From Deuterostichococcus epilithicus (taxonomy: Eukaryota; Chlorophyta; Trebouxiophyceae; Prasiolales; Stichococcaceae): 64,000 nt of DNA. Of this stretch, positions 35,004 to 45,372 are shown one piece after another. The notes under the pieces are model-generated. The model saw nothing but the letters and a program-made list of their open reading frames with translations. It had not been told where the DNA came from and did no database searches. The stretch covers positions 2,294,001-2,358,000 of the forward strand of contig JAVTLE010000003.1 in assembly GCA_033439295.1 (NCBI GenBank), read 5' to 3'. A program made the position numbers and the translations under genes. The first letter of the stretch is position 1; every line of letters begins with the position of its first letter.

Positions 35004-38000
35004 TCACTGCGGCGGCGACAGCGTCTTTAGCGCCTTGATGATGGCACGATGCAGCGTCGGCGTTGCCGCCACAATGCCGCGGTCCAGGTCGAGCCACCTG
35101 CATCAGCGGCAACGAAAAGTAAGTGCGCCCGCAGCTGTGACACAGCTTGGATTCGCCAGCTCTACGCTGGTAGAGACAACTGACCTCAACATGAGCGGCG
35201 ATGGCGGCGCAGGCCGGCACCCACCTTAAATCCACAGCCTTCAGAGAAAGCAGGAGGCAGGACCTCCAAGAAGCAGGGCTCAGCAATAAGCAGCAGGCGC
35301 GGCGCAGACCTGCCGCGGCTGAAGTCGAGCGGTGCGCCGCCGGCGTCGGAGATTGCGCCGCCGGCCTCCGTCACAATGACGGCGCCGGCGGCGTGGTCCC
35401 AGATCTTCTCCCTGTAGCTGGCTGCCGGGAAGCGCAGGAAGAGCGACGCGTCGCCCCTTGACAGCGCGCCTGGGTCATGCAGTCACATTCGGCTCAATTG
35501 CCAACAGACGGCTGTGCTGCGAGAAAAGTCTCTAAAGACTGAATTCGCCTTCTCCCCCTCAGGCATCTGCCAAGCATGTGTGGGTGTCCCTCCGCCCAGG
35601 CCATCTTCCTGTGGCAGGGTTGACACCACAGCTGGATAGGGCGGTTGACGTCACACACTGTCTGCCGCACTTGCTCCTTGAAGCTCTCCCCCAGGCGACA
35701 GGCTGCCATTTGCCTCACCGTATTTGGCCTGGCTGTCGAGGCGCAGCGGCGCCGCAGTGATGCCGACCGCGTCGCTGAGGCGCCCCGTGAAATCGTGGTC
35801 GGAGTGCTTGCTCTCAAAGGACTCCATGAACCGCGCCTCGCGGAAGTCTGCCGAGTCCGCCACCTGTATCCGCTCCCCGGGGACGCCCTCGCCTACAGCG
35901 CAAGTAAAACGAATCAGGTGTATGGTTCATGATGTAGGGTTAGGGCCGGGGTGCCGGGACAGTCACAGGCAGCAGGTGGCCGGCATGCCCGCCCTGCATT
36001 GAGGTGGCCCAGTTGAAAGGGCCAGCCTGAGTATGCAAAACCAGGTCGGTACTGCCGCGCTACTGCAGGGCAACGTGCTGTGAATGGGCCGGCGCCACGA
36101 TCTCGACACGCAGCGGCGGCAGCAACGGACTGGCTGAACGACCCAGATGCAGCTACAAAGCAAAACCCCTTAGCAGCAAGGAAGCAGGTGCATTCCCGGT
36201 CGACGCTGGCGGCGCAAGCGAGGCTTCTCGCCTGTACAGCCGCTGCCCGCGCGCGCAACCGCTGCCGAGGCCGGCTTACTTGCCGCTACCTTGCCAGAGC
36301 TGCATCGCCGCGGCTGGATGCCCCTCCCAGTCTGCTCACCTGTCAGGGGGCCGACGGCGGCGCCGCAGCCCTGCTGCGCGGTGAACAGCACGCCGATGCC
36401 ATCGCTGCCGACACGGCCCGCCGCCTCGGCGCCGCCGTCGTCAGGCGTCAGCCGCGCGCGGGGCATGTTGGGGCAGCCCAGCACGCCCAGCACCACCTGC
36501 GGAACACAAAACCCATCGCCCACAGCCGCCTGGCGTCAGCCTTCCTCCTCCAGACATTGACACAGAAGGACGATCGCAGAGGTGCAGGTTGCACACAGCT
36601 GGCGGGCAGCCAGGTGATGGCGTCACGCAGCCATCCTGTTCAGCGCCCTGATGCGCCGTGCATCATGCGCCTGCGTGCCTGCCTTGCCGCCGTGGCAAGC
36701 CCGTGTGACCACCGCATGCTCGCCTCGCCCAGCTGCCGGGACTGTCCCCGAGACACTCGGCTCTCACTGAGACGTGGACTGAGCGCATGTCGCTGTCAAA
36801 TGCTTCATGACAGATGCGAATCAAGAAAATCCACCTGGCCGTCCTGCAGCATGCCCAGGCAGATGGCGTACTGCCGCAGGCCGACGAAGCCGCGGGTGCC
36901 GTCTATGGGGTCCAGCACCCAGTGCCGCCCTGAGGCGCCGCCCTCCGAGCCGCCTGTGTCTACGAGCTCCAGCACCTGCGGGTGCGTGTGTAGAAACGCT
37001 TTGCTGTTTCAGCTGTTCAGCTGGAGGCTGACACGGGCAGCTGCGCCGTGGCAGCAGCATGTCCAGATCCGTCCAGGGACTCGGTGGCTCGTAGGAGCTG
37101 AGCAGCGGCCTGGTCCCAGAAGAGTTTGTGCTAGGCCGCACAGGCGCGCTTGACAATCATGCATGCTGTGCGTCCCTCACGCCAGCAAGGGTCGATGCAC
37201 GCATGGTGTCTTGCCGCCCGCCGGCATCCTCACTCAATCATACCAGAGGGCGGCAGCGAGCCCAGACCCATTGCATGGCACACAGTCATGGACGAGACTG
37301 CGCACTGCGAGCGCCGCCTGCTGCCCACACCTGGCCCTCTGTCAGATCGCCTCCAGCGCCCAGTTCCTGTCGCAGCGTGGAGTTCACCAGCTCGGTGATG
37401 CGCGCCGTCATGGCGCCGCCGCCGTCTGCCCTGCAGCAGACCGGTGCCCAGGCGATGAGGCTCAAGAGCGCATGGATTAACAGACTACTCCTCGAGCTGC
37501 TGCCAGGAGTGGAACGGGTGCCAGACGCAACGCCGAAGCGCAAACGGCATATGCCGAGGACGAGGGCGACTGGCTGAGCTCATGCATGCTGCTGCCGCCG
37601 CCGCCACAGGGTTGCACCGCCCAATTTCCCACCTGAGATCTGCAGAGTCCTCCTCCGCGACCATCTGCAGGGGCACGTCCGGGAAGGACTGCCGCAGGCA
37701 CCACGCCACCACCGCCTGCGCGCCTGCAACGTCAGCGGAAGGGCAGCGTTTACGAACTGTCGCGCGTTGGCCGCCGTGCACCATGGTGTCATGTCGTTCA
37801 TTGCATGACCGACACGCGTGAAATATGCAAATCAGGCAACACAGCCCGCTCGCCGTAGTCTGCGATCGTCACGGGCGAGGCATCGTCCTTGGCCGTCTTC
37901 TCTGAGCTCTTCAGCTGCAGCTGCACCGTCTGCGCACGGAAGCAAAGACCTGACTACATGAAGCTGCAGCAGAATAGTCATCGGCAACGCCTACAGAGGT

Positions 38001-38470
38001 TCGTTCGCCCTGAAAAGTCTCTGGTTGTGGCTCTGTGGCGTGTGCGCAGGCGTGTACAGCAGCGAAGCGGCACAGAGCTGCACACCCACCTGGCACAGCT
38101 TGGCTGCCAGGCGCACCGCGCGGCACGCCGCCTCCTGCTCCGCGCCGAATTTGGTCATCTCGGCAGCTGGAGCCGCCTCTGAGGCTGCCTCGCGCGCCGC
38201 TGCTGACACGACAGAGGATAGGGTGGCGGCTTTCGGGGCAGCGACTGCGGCACGATCGATGCGGTGCGGCACGGCGCAGCTAAGCGCAGCTGTTGCCTGA
38301 GATTTTTTGACACTCGGCTGCAGGTGCAGCAGGCGAGAAGTTGATGGTGCGAGCCTAGATTCAGTAACCTGGCGGAGAGCGCCCATCAGCTGGCCAACCC
38401 GGCACGACGGCAATGCGCAGCGCGACAGACATACACGGAACGCAATGGCTGCTGGCCTGCGATCGATCAA
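35004..38470 (-). CDS. SAL1: 3'(2'),5'-bisphosphate nucleotidase (SAL1/HAL2 family), plastid-type N-terminus
   Basis: The enzyme converts 3'-phosphoadenosine 5'-phosphate to AMP and can act on inositol phosphates. In plants it controls PAP retrograde stress signalling. Exon 1 runs from 38470, or from the inner Met at 38386 (MGALRQVTESRLAPSTSRLL), and is transit-peptide-like before MTKFGAEQEAACRAVRLAAK. Later exons carry DDASPVTIADYGE, FPDVPLQMVAEEDSADLR (metal-binding Glu pair), HWVLDPIDGTRGFVGLRQYA, GVLGCPNMPRARL, the HAL2-specific ESKHSDHDFTGRLSDAV with DSQAKYG, and IWDHAAGAVIVTEAGG. The last exon (DRGIVAATPTLHRAIIKAL) ends with TGA at 35004-35006. All three IMPase-fold metal motifs (EE, DPIDGT, WDxAAG) are intact, so activity is expected. 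The choice between the two Met starts is open. Confidence 0.94.
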
Positions 38471-38844
38471 TGCTCACTGCCTCACTGCCGCAGTTTTGGC
38501 CGCTGTGCGCTGTCTCGCTATACACAGATACCTAGGCTTGAAAAGGGCGTCCGACGTGGCAGTGATGCCGTAAACGTATGGCGACCACCTTGCACGCCCC
38601 TGCCAGAAAGAAGGGTTTTATGGTCACGTCTTGCTAGCAGAGCGCAGAGCGCAGAGGTTCAGAGCGTGGGGCCTGCCAGACAATAAGCTAGTTCTGAAAA
38701 AGCTTGCAGAGGCTTGTCTGGGAGCACCACGGAGCAGCGAGCTGGGTGCACTGACATAGGTGCAACCAAGTCTACAACTGGAAAGTGAGAGAACAGCATA
38801 GTAGCATAACAGCGTGCGGCGCGAGCAGACCAGCGGCGGGCGCC
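38471..38844. promoter_or_regulatory. Bidirectional intergenic region between SAL1 and SNW1/SKIP
   Basis: The divergent start codons at 38470 (minus) and 38845 (plus) are only 374 bp apart, so the two genes must share or abut promoters. No specific element was identified. Confidence 0.5.
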
Positions 38845-41800
38845 ATGGCCGCGGTTGGTCTCCTGTCCTCACTTCCCGCGCCGAAGAGGGAGTACGCAGC
38901 TCCGGAGCCAGCTGCACCATCAAAGCCAGCTCCGACTGCTGCCGGGCCGCGCATCACGGCAGAGGCGCCGCCCTACGGCTCCGCGGAGCGTCGGCACTAT
39001 GTGCCCAGGCGACCGTCCGACTTTGGCGATGGTGGTGCCTTCCCAGAGGTGATTTTGACAAAAGTCACTTGTGCTGCATCCACCTGCCAGGACGTGCTGA
39101 CAACCTTCTTTATTGTTATCTCCTCAAACTGCGTTCCTGCATGTCACAACTATCGCACCGGCATGCGGGATGCTGCCCCTGCCTTTCGGCTGCGCTCAAA
39201 AGTGCTGCCGCACCCGCGCGACAGGTGCACCTGCCGCAGTTCCCGCGCAACATGGGGCGCAAGGACAAGGCGGCAGCGAGCGGCGGCACGTTGGCGCTGG
39301 CGGTCGGCCCCAGCGGCGGCGCCAGTTACGACGCCATTGTGAAGCAGGGCGCGAACCGCGACAAGTGGGTCGCCAGTGACCACTCAGCGCTGGTGCCCAA
39401 GCTGGACAGCCTGAAGGACGAGGTAAGGAGTTTGGGGCCAATTCAGCTGGCCTGTGGCTGCTTGATCATCACGCCTCGATGCCAGGTGCGCCATGGCCAG
39501 GCAGCCTTGCGGAGGGCGCGCCGTATGCCTGGTCTCGCGGCGGCCGTGCAACGTGTGCAGACACATAACCTACAATGGGTCCTTGGGGGAGTGTTCGCAT
39601 CAGCACGCGCTCAATGTCTTCTGACAGCACTGCAACTCTTGTGTTTTCCGCCCTGCAGATGGCGCGGCCAGACGAGGAGGAGCTGGAAAAGACCAAGGCA
39701 GAGACCGCGGCGGCGCTCGGGCTGGTGGTCACCAACAAGATCGCGGCGTCGCAGCCCAAGAACCTGCCACAGCAGCCGGGGGCGCCCACATACATCAAGT
39801 ACACGCCCACGCAGCAGGGGCCCCAGTACAACAGCGGCGCCGCTCAGCGCATCATCAAGATGCAGGTGGGATGCTCGCCATCCTCTGACCAGCTGCATCC
39901 TGCCGCTCTGGTGGCAGTTGTGGCACCGTCTCGCAGCCTGAAGGTTGTCCGCATGCTGCCGGGGCTCGTCACATATACTTGGGTCTCGACTTGGGTCTTG
40001 TGTGTGCAGTGCGGCATGGCATCCCTGGTGGACCTGTGTTTGAGTGCCACACAGCACAAGCCCTTCACCGCCCGCCTTCCCTGCCGCTCCGCAGGACATG
40101 CCGATCGACCCGATGGAGCCGCCCAAGTTCCGGCACAAGAAGGTGCCGCGCGGCAGCGGCGACCCGCCGGTGCCCATCATGCACTCGCCGCCGCGGGCCA
40201 TCACTGTGAAGGACCAGCAGGACTGGAAGATCCCCCCCTGCATCTCCAACTGGAAGAACCCCAAGGTGAGTCCCTCCTGCGGTGCATCCTGTGGGGCGTC
40301 CTGAACCATATATCAAACATCTGGGTCGCAACACTGCTGAGACCCACCCTGCAATCCCTGCTGGACGAAACCCCAGAGCGCGCGCTCCCTCCCTGAGGCC
40401 AGGGGCAGGCCTCTCAAAACCCGTTCGACCCTCGGAACCTGCAGGGCTGGGAGGGCCCCCGCCCTGCACCTCCAACTGCAGGAACCCCAAGGCGTGCTGC
40501 AACATGGATTCACATGCTCTCCCGTGCGGCTGCAGGGGTACACCATCCCGCTGGACAAGCGGCTGGCGGCGGACGGCCGCGGGCTGCAGGAGGTGCAAAT
40601 CAACGACCAGTTCGCCAAGCTCACGGAGGCGCTGTACGTCGCCGAGTCCAAGGCCCGCGAGGCGGTGGACATGCGGCAGAAGGTGCGGCGGCGGCTCCCG
40701 GCGTCGGCGCCACATGTCGTGACGTGCCGTGCGGCGTGGCGGCAGGATGCTGGGCGCCCGCGTGCGCGTCCGCGTGCGCCGTCCCCACCGCTGAGCGACC
40801 CATCGCGTGCGTGCCCCACGCCCCGAACCCTTGCTGTGCAGGTTGTGCGGGAGCAGAAGCTGCGCGAGAAGGAGGCGAAGGAGGCGGAGCTCCGAGACCT
40901 GGCGGTGCGCGCCCGGCTGGAGCGTGCCGGGGCCGGCGGCAGCGCGGCGCCCGTGCCCGTCGCCGCCCGCGACGAGGGGTGCGTAGGGTTTAGGGTTTAG
41001 GGCCTCGCCTCCCCTGCCCCCTCGCCGCTTCCTGCACCGCTCCCGTGTGTGCGCAGGGGGGTCTGCAGGGTCGCGGGCCCTTGATGGAGCCTGCGGTTTC
41101 GGGCTTGGGTCTGGGGTCCGGGGTCTGGCCTGCATCGAGGCTGCGTCGGCGACGGCTGTGGCGGCTCCGCGCCCCCCCACCGCTGCCCGCAGCGCCTGTC
41201 ATGTCCAGTCATCGGGGTGCTGCACGACCGGGCATCCTGGCCCGGTGGCGCTGCATCACCGACGCGAGCGTGACAGGCTGGTGACCAGGGCTCCAGACCC
41301 CGCACGAGTTTCCAGTGGCTGCCCTCTGATCAAGCACCTCTGATCCAGGTTTGTTGCTGCAGGTACCTGCCGCCGCCGACGGCGGGCGGGGCGCCGCCGG
41401 CGTATGGGGAGGCGAACCGGCCGCCGCCGCCGCCCATGGCCGCGGCGTCGCCGCCGCGCGGCGAGCGGGAGAGCCGCGAGGAGCGGGAGGAGCGGCGCGC
41501 ACGCGAAGAGCTGCGCCGAGAGCGCCAGCGGTGTGCTTCAAAATGCCTTATTCCAAACTGCCTTTTTCTTGTTTGGGCCGACCTCGAAGGTCTTGAGGCT
41601 CGCCCCTCTTGGCGCTTGACAGCAGCAGTGCGCTCGCCAGGATCCTTGCGTTCGTTTCATAACTCAAACCTCGAACCTCCTCGCCCTCTTGAGAATGCCC
41701 AAGCATGGCAGGAGCTGCAGCGCGACCGCAAGGCGCTGCGCCGCGATCGCCAGCAGAGAGTTGAGGTTGGAGCGCCCCAGCTGCACCTGGACCAGCGTGC

Positions 41801-44189
41801 GTGCCGTCGAACTGCCGCTGTGGGAGCCCATATGGGGGGGGACTGACGGTGCCGCGAGCGCCCGGGGGCGACTGACGGTGCCGCGAGCGCCAGCCAGCGC
41901 CACGCTCAGCCAATGGTGCATTGTCAAGGAAAAGGCAGCATCGCCAGCGCCGTACTTGAGACATGACTGTGACACCCTGCTCTGCTGCATGGCCTGCGCA
42001 GCAGCGGGGTGCCGCAGTCCAGTGGGGGAGCCTGCCGATGCCATTCCGTGCCTCCAAACCTCCACACGACTCGTCTGGCACCTTGTGCACGCCGTCGTGG
42101 CCTCCGCCTGCCTCAAACCCTGCACCAACCATGTTGCAGATCGGTGCACTGCACTTCTGCAGCGAGCTAGAGTGCGGGAAGTCTGGGTGGAACCGCCGGA
42201 CACCGGGACGCCGTGGTCGATGGAAAGCGCAAGCCACTTGTCCAACATGATTTGTGCACCAGTTTACGGTTCTGCGATTCCCGCAGCGAGCGGGAGCGCG
42301 AGCGGCGGCTGGAGTCGCGGGACGCGCACGGCGGCAAGCGCTCCAAGCTCACGCGCGACCGCGACCGCGACATCTCCGAGAAGGTCGCCCTGGGGCAGGT
42401 GCGGGCCTGCGGCTCCAACTGTGAGGGTGAAAATATACTTCTGCACCCGCGGCACTGGGCCGACAGCAGCGCCGGGCGCCAGCGCCCCGCCCGGGTGTTG
42501 ATGCGGGTGTGCGGCCATGACTGCCCAATTTGTCAGTAAGGCAACTGCTGAAGGGCCGTCACGCAGGCAATCTGCAGCCCTTCCTGGCACCGGTGGCGTC
42601 TGCGTGTGATCAGAGTCAGGTGGTTACAGCAATGCAGCTGGCGATGGCTCCGATGTCGTCTGGACACGTGCCACCTCCAGGCAACAGTCTTCGCAGGGCC
42701 TAAGGGGCGCAGGCCAAGCCGACTTTGCGGGCTGGATGGCAGGTGCATGGCTGGGTCGAGGTGTTCGTGTGCCATTCAATGCACTGGTACTTGAGGGCAG
42801 GCAGTCCTCAGACAACGAAGAGCATATCCGATTCAGCAGCAGCCGCGCCACTCTGTGCAGGCTAAGGTTGGGGACGGCGGCGAGGCTATGCACGGCCAGT
42901 GGCTGTTGAAGCACATGATCCTATTTCCTGGTGCTTGTCATGGTTGAGCCCGATCCTCCTCTCTCCGATCGCCGAGGTGGTGCGCAGCAGCTGGCCGTGC
43001 GCCGCATGGCCAGCAGGCGTCGTGTCGAGCAGGCGGGCGGCTCCTGGTCCCCTCCGCCAGTGCGATCGTCACCGGGCTGTCATCGAAAGACAAAGGACAA
43101 ACCCCGCTGTGGGCGCGCGCTGCAGGCCAAGGTCGCGGGCGGCGGCGAGGCGATGTACGACCAGCGGCTGTTCAACCAGGAGGGCGGCATGGGGCACGGC
43201 CTGGTGGCGGAAGACTCGTACAACCTGTACGACAAGCCCATGTTTGCGGACCGCGGCACGGGGCAGCACCGCGCCAAGGCGGCCGCCGACGACGAGGACG
43301 GTGCGCAATTCCCCGGGTGTTCGCGTCTCGTGACGGCAGAGCGACAGCAGGGGATCCCAGTCTTGATGTTGTAGACTCGTGCTCCGGGTCGCAGGCGCCG
43401 CTGCCTGCCCACAGGAGCGATACCTACGCAGCCGTGCCGCCAGCGACGGCCGCGCCGCTGCGGCGGCTCCGCCCTTCGCCCGCATCCGCGCCCGTCGGGA
43501 CACGGAGTCCCGGGAAGCTGAAAGCGACGTTCCGTCCTCTCCGCGCAGGCGACGCCGACGGCGAGAACGCGCGGCGCTTCCGCCCTGACAAGGGCTTCCA
43601 CGGAGTGGACTACTCCGCGGCGGCGCAGGCGGCGGGCGACGGGCAGCCGGTGCAGTTTGAGCGGGACGCCCCAGAGGCCGACCCCTTCGGCCTGGACCAG
43701 TTTCTCACAGACGTGAGCGTCTTCTCACTCCTCCATGCGCCCTGCAGCACCTTTCCAGTCCTGTTCTCGGTCTCTTGCCTTCACTCCTGTTGTCTGCGTG
43801 TTCCGGAAACAGCCCGATCGGCATCTGCTACTACATGCAACATCATCGGGCGCATGCACCTGGGTTCGCCTTTCCTCGCATGCCATCACGCCGTCCCGCC
43901 GTGCCGCGCGGGTACGCAGCGGCAAGGGGAGGAAAGGCGGCACGCTGGACAACACTGGCGTCGGCGGCGCGAATGGCCAAGTTTGAGCTGCATGAAGGCG
44001 CATCTTGTGTGCTGATGCTGAAATGCCCGGATTGCACAGGTGCGGAGTGGCAAAGGGAAGAAGGGCGGCGCGCTGGATAGCATCGGCAAGGGCGGTGCGA
44101 TGGGCGCCGGCGGTGGTGGCGGCTCCTACGATGATTACGCCGGCAGCGGCTCCTCACGCCGCATGGACTTCCAACCTGGGCGCAATTGA
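38845..44189 (+). CDS. SKIP: SNW domain splicing factor / transcription coactivator (SNW1, SKIP, Prp45)
   Basis: SNW1/SKIP is a nuclear core component of the activated spliceosome (NTC-related) and a transcriptional coregulator. The start at 38845 gives MAAVGLLSSLPAPKREYAAP, followed by PPYGSAERRHYVPRRPSDFG. Successive exons carry HLPQFPRNMGR, SYDAIVKQGANRDKWV, GAPTYIKYTPTQQG, MDPPKF-like MEPPKFRHKKVPRGSGDPPV and the hallmark CISNWKNPKGYTIPLDKRLA. Then come QINDQFAKLTEALYVAE, a charged RE/KE helix, RSKLTRDRDRDISEKVALG, GGEAMYDQRLFNQEGGMGHG, ADPFGLDQFL and a Gly-rich plant-type C-terminus (SGKGKKGGALDSIGKGG) ending at TGA 44187-44189. Eleven exons or so; order and content match the plant SKIP family along the whole length. 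The intron at 41532-42277 holds a weak echo of the preceding exon end (about 41708-41755) and a 28-bp tandem repeat. Confidence 0.96.
41836..41891. repeat. 2 x 28-bp tandem repeat in an SNW1 intron
   Basis: Two adjacent near-identical units share the core ACTGACGGTGCCGCGAGCGC. It lies mid-intron and has no evident coding role. Confidence 0.85.
43912..43977 (+). repeat. Degenerate copy of the last SNW1 exon start, in the intron just upstream
   Basis: The stretch parallels 44040-44105 with a 128-bp offset. It would encode RSGKGRKGGTLDNTGVGG against RSGKGKKGGALDSIGKGG in the real exon. The real exon follows a normal CACAG acceptor. The copy has none at the matching place and runs into a stop soon after, so a fossil exon duplicate is more likely than a mutually exclusive exon. 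Confidence 0.75.
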
Positions 44190-44195
44190 GCTGAA

Positions 44196-44222
44196 GCGGC
44201 GGCGGCGGCGGCGGCGGCGGCG
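44196..44222 (+). repeat. (GGC)n microsatellite in presumed SNW1 3' UTR
   Basis: Nine consecutive GGC units start seven bases after the SNW1 stop codon. Confidence 0.9.
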
Positions 44223-45142
44223 TAGTGCCAGCAGCCACTCCCGCCGGGGTTGGCGGCCGGGCCTAATTGATTTGGCGCTGCTGCGGCGGCTGATCGCCCT
44301 TCGGCAAACTGCATAGCAGCGATGGCAGCTGCAGCAGTGGCTGCAGCTGTGGCGGCGGCGGCGCCCGCTGTATGGGCATCCAGGCCGACCGCAACTGAGC
44401 CAGCCTTCAGGCGGTGTGGCAAGGCGGCAGTGGTGCCGGTGGCTCGTTTGTGCCGCATCGACGTGCAGGCCGGGTGCCGCTGACGCATGAGCGGTGGCGG
44501 TTGTCAGCTGCGGCGAGTGCGTTCCGCCCCGACCAGCCGGTGGCGGCAGGAACAAACGGCTTTGGAACCCGCTTTGATGGGCGGACGGGCGGCTGATGGG
44601 TCGCCTGGAGAGCTCCCCACGCTGCTGCCGGCCGCTTGCCGCATGTGTTGCAGCTGCGGCCGGTGTGCTAGCTGCCTGCATGGTGCCTAAGGTTGTGCAC
44701 GCTGCGCCGTGAGTGGCTGGCGCCCACGACGTCCCTGAGGCCGGCTCCCTGAGCTCGCGGAGCAGCACAAAGGTAGCCGCTGGAGCTGGTCTGGTGGCTA
44801 AGCCGGGTGCCTCACTGCCAGGAAGGTCGCGGTTGCAGGGTCTCCGCTGTCCCCAGCTGGTGGATGCCCAGTCCGGGTGGTGCTGGCTACATGATTGTAC
44901 CTGACCTGATAGAAGGGCAGGCTCAGCGCCAGCCATGAATCTGGGGGTTTCTGCCAACTTGTTCTTTCAACTTTTGGTGACATCAGTTGCAAAGCACGCA
45001 AAGGCAGTTCACTATCTGGTCTGGTCAGTGACGACAGTCGTGGCACATATCAAAGCCACACCACACTCCACATCGAGCCGATAAAATGTGCAAGAAAGGC
45101 CCTGCCACGGCGACTTGGCACACTGGCCACAAGAAACACAAC

Positions 45143-45236
45143 CTCGCTGAATACCTGAATACAACAGACATCTCTGATGTCCAGAAATTCTCGCTGTATA
45201 CCTGAACACAACAAACATCTCTAATCTCCAGAAACT
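45143..45236. repeat. 2 x 47-bp tandem duplication
   Basis: Two adjacent units begin CTCGCTGAATACCTGAATAC and CTCGCTGTATACCTGAACAC and both continue through ACATCTCT and CCAGAAA. They differ at a handful of positions. The repeat is intergenic. Confidence 0.9.
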
Positions 45237-45372
45237 CACCTGCAGTCCATTCCGCCATAGACTCTCGAGAAGCAGGGCGCTGGGACCTGCCTCTGGCAGC
45301 TTTTAACACATACTCAGCGACCTGATGCCTTCCATGCGCCCTTTCCGAATGCGCTTCACCAATTTCTTAATG

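Larger units (their letters stand above)
44190..45372. other. Convergent intergenic region between SNW1 and the first GT49 gene
   Basis: The stretch holds a GGC microsatellite at 44196-44222 in the presumed SNW1 3' UTR and a 47-bp tandem duplication at 45143-45236. No conserved coding exon was recognised. Confidence 0.5.

Noticed and set aside
40985-41002. Interstitial telomere block or chromosome-end scar
   Set aside because: Only two to three units are present, and they sit inside an SNW1 intron between conserved exons, so a chromosome end or fusion is not supported.
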